A stretch of 8,926 bases of DNA, from NCBI GenBank assembly GCA_017853515.1, contig JAFMJK010000077.1, positions 1-8,926 on the forward strand. The letters run 5' to 3'. Below, piece by piece: positions 6,997-8,926 of this stretch (positions are counted from its first letter, which is position 1; every line of letters starts with the position of its first letter). Under the pieces are notes generated by a model. The model worked only from the letters and a program-made list of their open reading frames with translations, had not been told where the DNA came from and searched no databases. The position numbers and the translations under genes were made by a program. Source of the DNA: Chthoniobacterales bacterium (GTDB lineage Bacteria; Verrucomicrobiota; Verrucomicrobiia; Chthoniobacterales; JACTMZ01).

Positions 6997-8688
6997 ATGA
7001 TGTCACCGCGCTGGGAGACGCGGGATCCGGCCGATCCCGCCATTGCCGAACGCCTCGCGCGCGAATTGGGCATCTCGCCTCTCTTCGCCTCGCTGCTCGC
7101 CGCCCGCTCGGTGACCGATCCGGCCGAGGCGGACGATTTCCTCAATCCGCGTCTGGCCACCCTCCCCGATCCGCTCGCCACGCCCGGCATGGAGACCACG
7201 GCGAAACGGTTGGCCGAGGCCGTCGCGAAGAGGGAAACCGTTGTTCTCTACGGCGACTATGACGTGGACGGAGTCACTTCGCTGGCCATCATGCACCGCT
7301 TTCTTGCCGCGTGCGGATTGCCCACGCATTGCTTTTTGCCCTTGCGCGAGTCGGAGGGATACGGGCTGAGCCGCGAGGGACTCGACCGCGTCTTCGCCGC
7401 GCACAAACCGTCGCTCGTTGTGGCTCTCGATTGCGGCACGTCATCGCAAGAGGAGGCGGCGTGGCTCGCGCAACAAGGCGTCGAACTGGTCATCGTCGAC
7501 CACCACGAACCGAAGCAAAAGACGGCCGGGTGCGAGGCCCTGGTGAATCCCAAGGCGCTGGGCGGGAACACGGATCTGTGCACCGCGGCGCTTGTTTTCA
7601 AACTCTGCCACGCGATCCAGAAAGTCACGGGTCGAAGGGAGCCCGATCTGCGCGACTACCTCGATCTCGTCGCCATGGGCATCATCTGCGACCTGGCGCC
7701 GCTGCGCGGGGAAAACAGGGTCCTCGTGCGACACGGACTCGCGCGCCTGAGCCAGACAAAATGGATCGGCCTGCGCGCGCTCATGGAGGTCGGTTCGGTT
7801 GTGCCGCCCGTTTCCACGGGGGATGTGGGGTTCCGCCTGGGCCCTCGGCTCAATGCGGCCGGGCGCCTCAATACGGCCGAGGCGGCGCTGGAATTGTTGC
7901 TCGCCGAGGACGCGGGTCAGGCGCGGCGATTGGCGCGCGAACTCGATGTCTGCAATCGCGAGCGCCAAGACCTCGAGCAGAAAGTTCTCGAGGCGGCGCT
8001 GGAACAAATCCGCGAAGTTTTCGATCCCAAACGCGACAGCGCCCTCGTCGTCGGCGGCAACGGATGGCACCACGGCGTGGTCGGCATCGTCGCCTCGCGG
8101 CTCTGCCGCAAGTTCCATCGTCCGGCCATTGTTGTTGGCTTCGACGAAGCGGGGGAAGGACACGGCAGCGGGCGCAGTATCGACGGATTGTCATTGGTCG
8201 AAGCGCTCGGTGGATGCGCCGAACTGCTCGGAGCTTTCGGAGGACACCACATGGCTGCGGGACTGAGCGTGAACCGCGACAAATTCGAGGAGTTCCGCGG
8301 AAAGTTCGCCGGATTGGCCGCGAAGAGCTTGCAACCGGCGGACTTGGCGCCGCGATTGACCATCGATGCGCGCATCAACGTGGCCGACCTGGAGCAGGGA
8401 CATCTCGAAGAGTTGTCGCTGCTCGAGCCCTGCGGGATGGGGAACCCGGCGCCGATCTTCTGCGCGCGCGGCGTGGCACCGGTCAACGGACCCGACGTGC
8501 TCAAAGAGAAACACGTCCGCTTCCGGGTGAAGGGCCGGGAGGAACTTCTTGCCGCCATCTACTTCAATGGCGCGAGCGAGGAATTCCCGCGGGCCCCTTG
8601 GGACGTGGCGTTCAAACTCGTGCGCAACGAATACCGCCAACGCGTCAGCATGCAACTCGAGGTCCAACACCTGCGTTCAGCGGCATAG
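6997..8688 (+). CDS. recJ: Single-stranded-DNA-specific exonuclease RecJ
   Basis: A 5'-to-3' single-strand DNA exonuclease used in recombinational repair (RecF pathway), mismatch repair and base-excision repair; it acts in the cytoplasm with Mn2+ or Mg2+. The 563-residue length fits the family. DHH-superfamily metal motifs are in order: GDYDVDG (86-92), ALDCG (143-147), VDHHEP (167-172) and the Asp of YLDLVAMG (D223). The DHHA1 half shows GWHHGVVGIVASRL (356-369), GSGRS (390-394) and FGGHHMAAG (414-422). The C-terminal OB-fold region begins near 450, with EPCGMGNPAP at 477-486. The start is the first of two tandem ATGs (6997, 7000). The open frame extends upstream to 6745, but that part lies antisense to hldD and lacks RecJ-like sequence. 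There is no clear Shine-Dalgarno. The gene is divergent from hldD and no good terminator follows. All key residues are present. Confidence 0.96.
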   Translation: MMSPRWETRDPADPAIAERLARELGISPLFASLLAARSVTDPAEADDFLNPRLATLPDPLATPGMETTAKRLAEAVAKRETVVLYGDYDVDGVTSLAIMHRFLAACGLPTHCFLPLRESEGYGLSREGLDRVFAAHKPSLVVALDCGTSSQEEAAWLAQQGVELVIVDHHEPKQKTAGCEALVNPKALGGNTDLCTAALVFKLCHAIQKVTGRREPDLRDYLDLVAMGIICDLAPLRGENRVLVRHGLARLSQTKWIGLRALMEVGSVVPPVSTGDVGFRLGPRLNAAGRLNTAEAALELLLAEDAGQARRLARELDVCNRERQDLEQKVLEAALEQIREVFDPKRDSALVVGGNGWHHGVVGIVASRLCRKFHRPAIVVGFDEAGEGHGSGRSIDGLSLVEALGGCAELLGAFGGHHMAAGLSVNRDKFEEFRGKFAGLAAKSLQPADLAPRLTIDARINVADLEQGHLEELSLLEPCGMGNPAPIFCARGVAPVNGPDVLKEKHVRFRVKGREELLAAIYFNGASEEFPRAPWDVAFKLVRNEYRQRVSMQLEVQHLRSAA

Positions 8689-8726
8689 CGCCAATTAAGA
8701 AAGAGTTCTGGGCGCCTGATAAAGTG

Positions 8727-8790
8727 GATCGGCCCATTTGCCGTGGGGCCCACCTCCGTCCGCCGCAGCAGACTATGGCCCGGGCCGATC
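8727..8790. repeat. Inverted repeat in the recJ downstream region
   Basis: Arms GATCGGCCC (8727-8735) and GGGCCGATC (8782-8790) are perfectly complementary over 9 bp around a 46-nt centre. The area also contains gtggg-g-cccac (8743-8753) and the palindrome ggcccgggcc (8777-8786). There is no T-run, so it does not look like an intrinsic terminator. It may be a structured RNA, a repeat relic or simply GC-rich chance. The rest of 8689-8875 shows no gene I can support. Confidence 0.45.
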
Positions 8791-8875
8791 ATCAGCCTGC
8801 CGATCCCGATGCGGAGATCGACATCGCAATCCACCCAACGATCAAAGACTGCTATCTTTTGCCGTCTGCTATGAG

Positions 8876-8926
8876 ACCAAACCAGAAAAGGATCTGGACG
8901 ATCCAACAAGGTTTTGAGGGTAGGGA
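8876..8926 (-). repeat. Inverted, truncated copy of the left-end repeat
   Basis: The complement of 8926-8882 matches plus-strand 123-167 at 42 of 45 positions, with the first 22 identical; a weaker match with a one-base gap continues to 8876. The copy is cut by the window edge inside the tagggac arm, so its palindromic core would lie beyond the window. Both copies keep the core outward and the tail inward. Confidence 0.85.

Noticed and set aside
6912..7199. N-terminal extension of hldD to a GTG at 7199
   Set aside because: It would overlap recJ by about 200 bp and its residues are a shadow of recJ. The ATG at 6911 leads to a complete epimerase.
8688..8715. recJ terminator from gcgcc (8688-8692) and ggcgc (8711-8715)
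   Set aside because: Only 5 bp of stem, an 18-nt loop and no T-run.
8559..8909. A 116-codon minus-strand frame at the right end
   Set aside because: It uses a TTG start inside the repeat, has no ribosome-binding site and overlaps the 3' end of recJ; I recognise nothing in the product. Kept only as a question in the findings.

Overview
The window looks like chromosomal DNA of a GC-rich Gram-negative bacterium, most likely of the Verrucomicrobiota (Opitutae-like). This rests on three things. The secreted glycosidase ends in a calcium-loop segment (DPDGDGFTNAQE) followed by a W/Y-rich beta module closing in FYRVRL, a style common in that phylum. There is a small glycine-rich RRM protein. There is also a heptose epimerase of lipopolysaccharide synthesis, which implies an outer membrane. 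The phylum is an inference; no rRNA or marker gene is present.

Layout from left to right. Positions 1-253 hold no gene: an AT-rich stretch, a palindromic repeat element (about 46-172) and a strong intrinsic terminator (200-231) for the leftward gene beside it. Four genes follow on the minus strand: an RRM/RGG RNA-binding protein (254-664), a 1372-residue secreted multidomain GH57-type alpha-glucan hydrolase (830-4948), a 260-residue secreted protein (4988-5770) and the ADP-heptose epimerase hldD (5835-6911). An 85-bp divergent gap separates hldD from recJ, which runs rightward (6997-8688). The last 238 bp have no convincing gene. They hold a 9-bp-arm inverted repeat, and the window ends in a second, inverted and truncated copy of the left-end repeat.

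The most interesting unit is the pair at 830-5770. The small secreted protein and the large glycosidase are co-oriented, 39 bp apart, and probably transcribed together from a good sigma70-type promoter (TTGACA, 17 bp, TAGATT) just upstream of the small gene. By eye, almost the whole mature small protein resembles a roughly 200-residue domain near the C terminus of the glycosidase. The pair therefore looks like an exported alpha-glucan enzyme and a stand-alone version of one of its own accessory domains. I cannot assign this domain to a named family. hldD and recJ are ordinary housekeeping genes.
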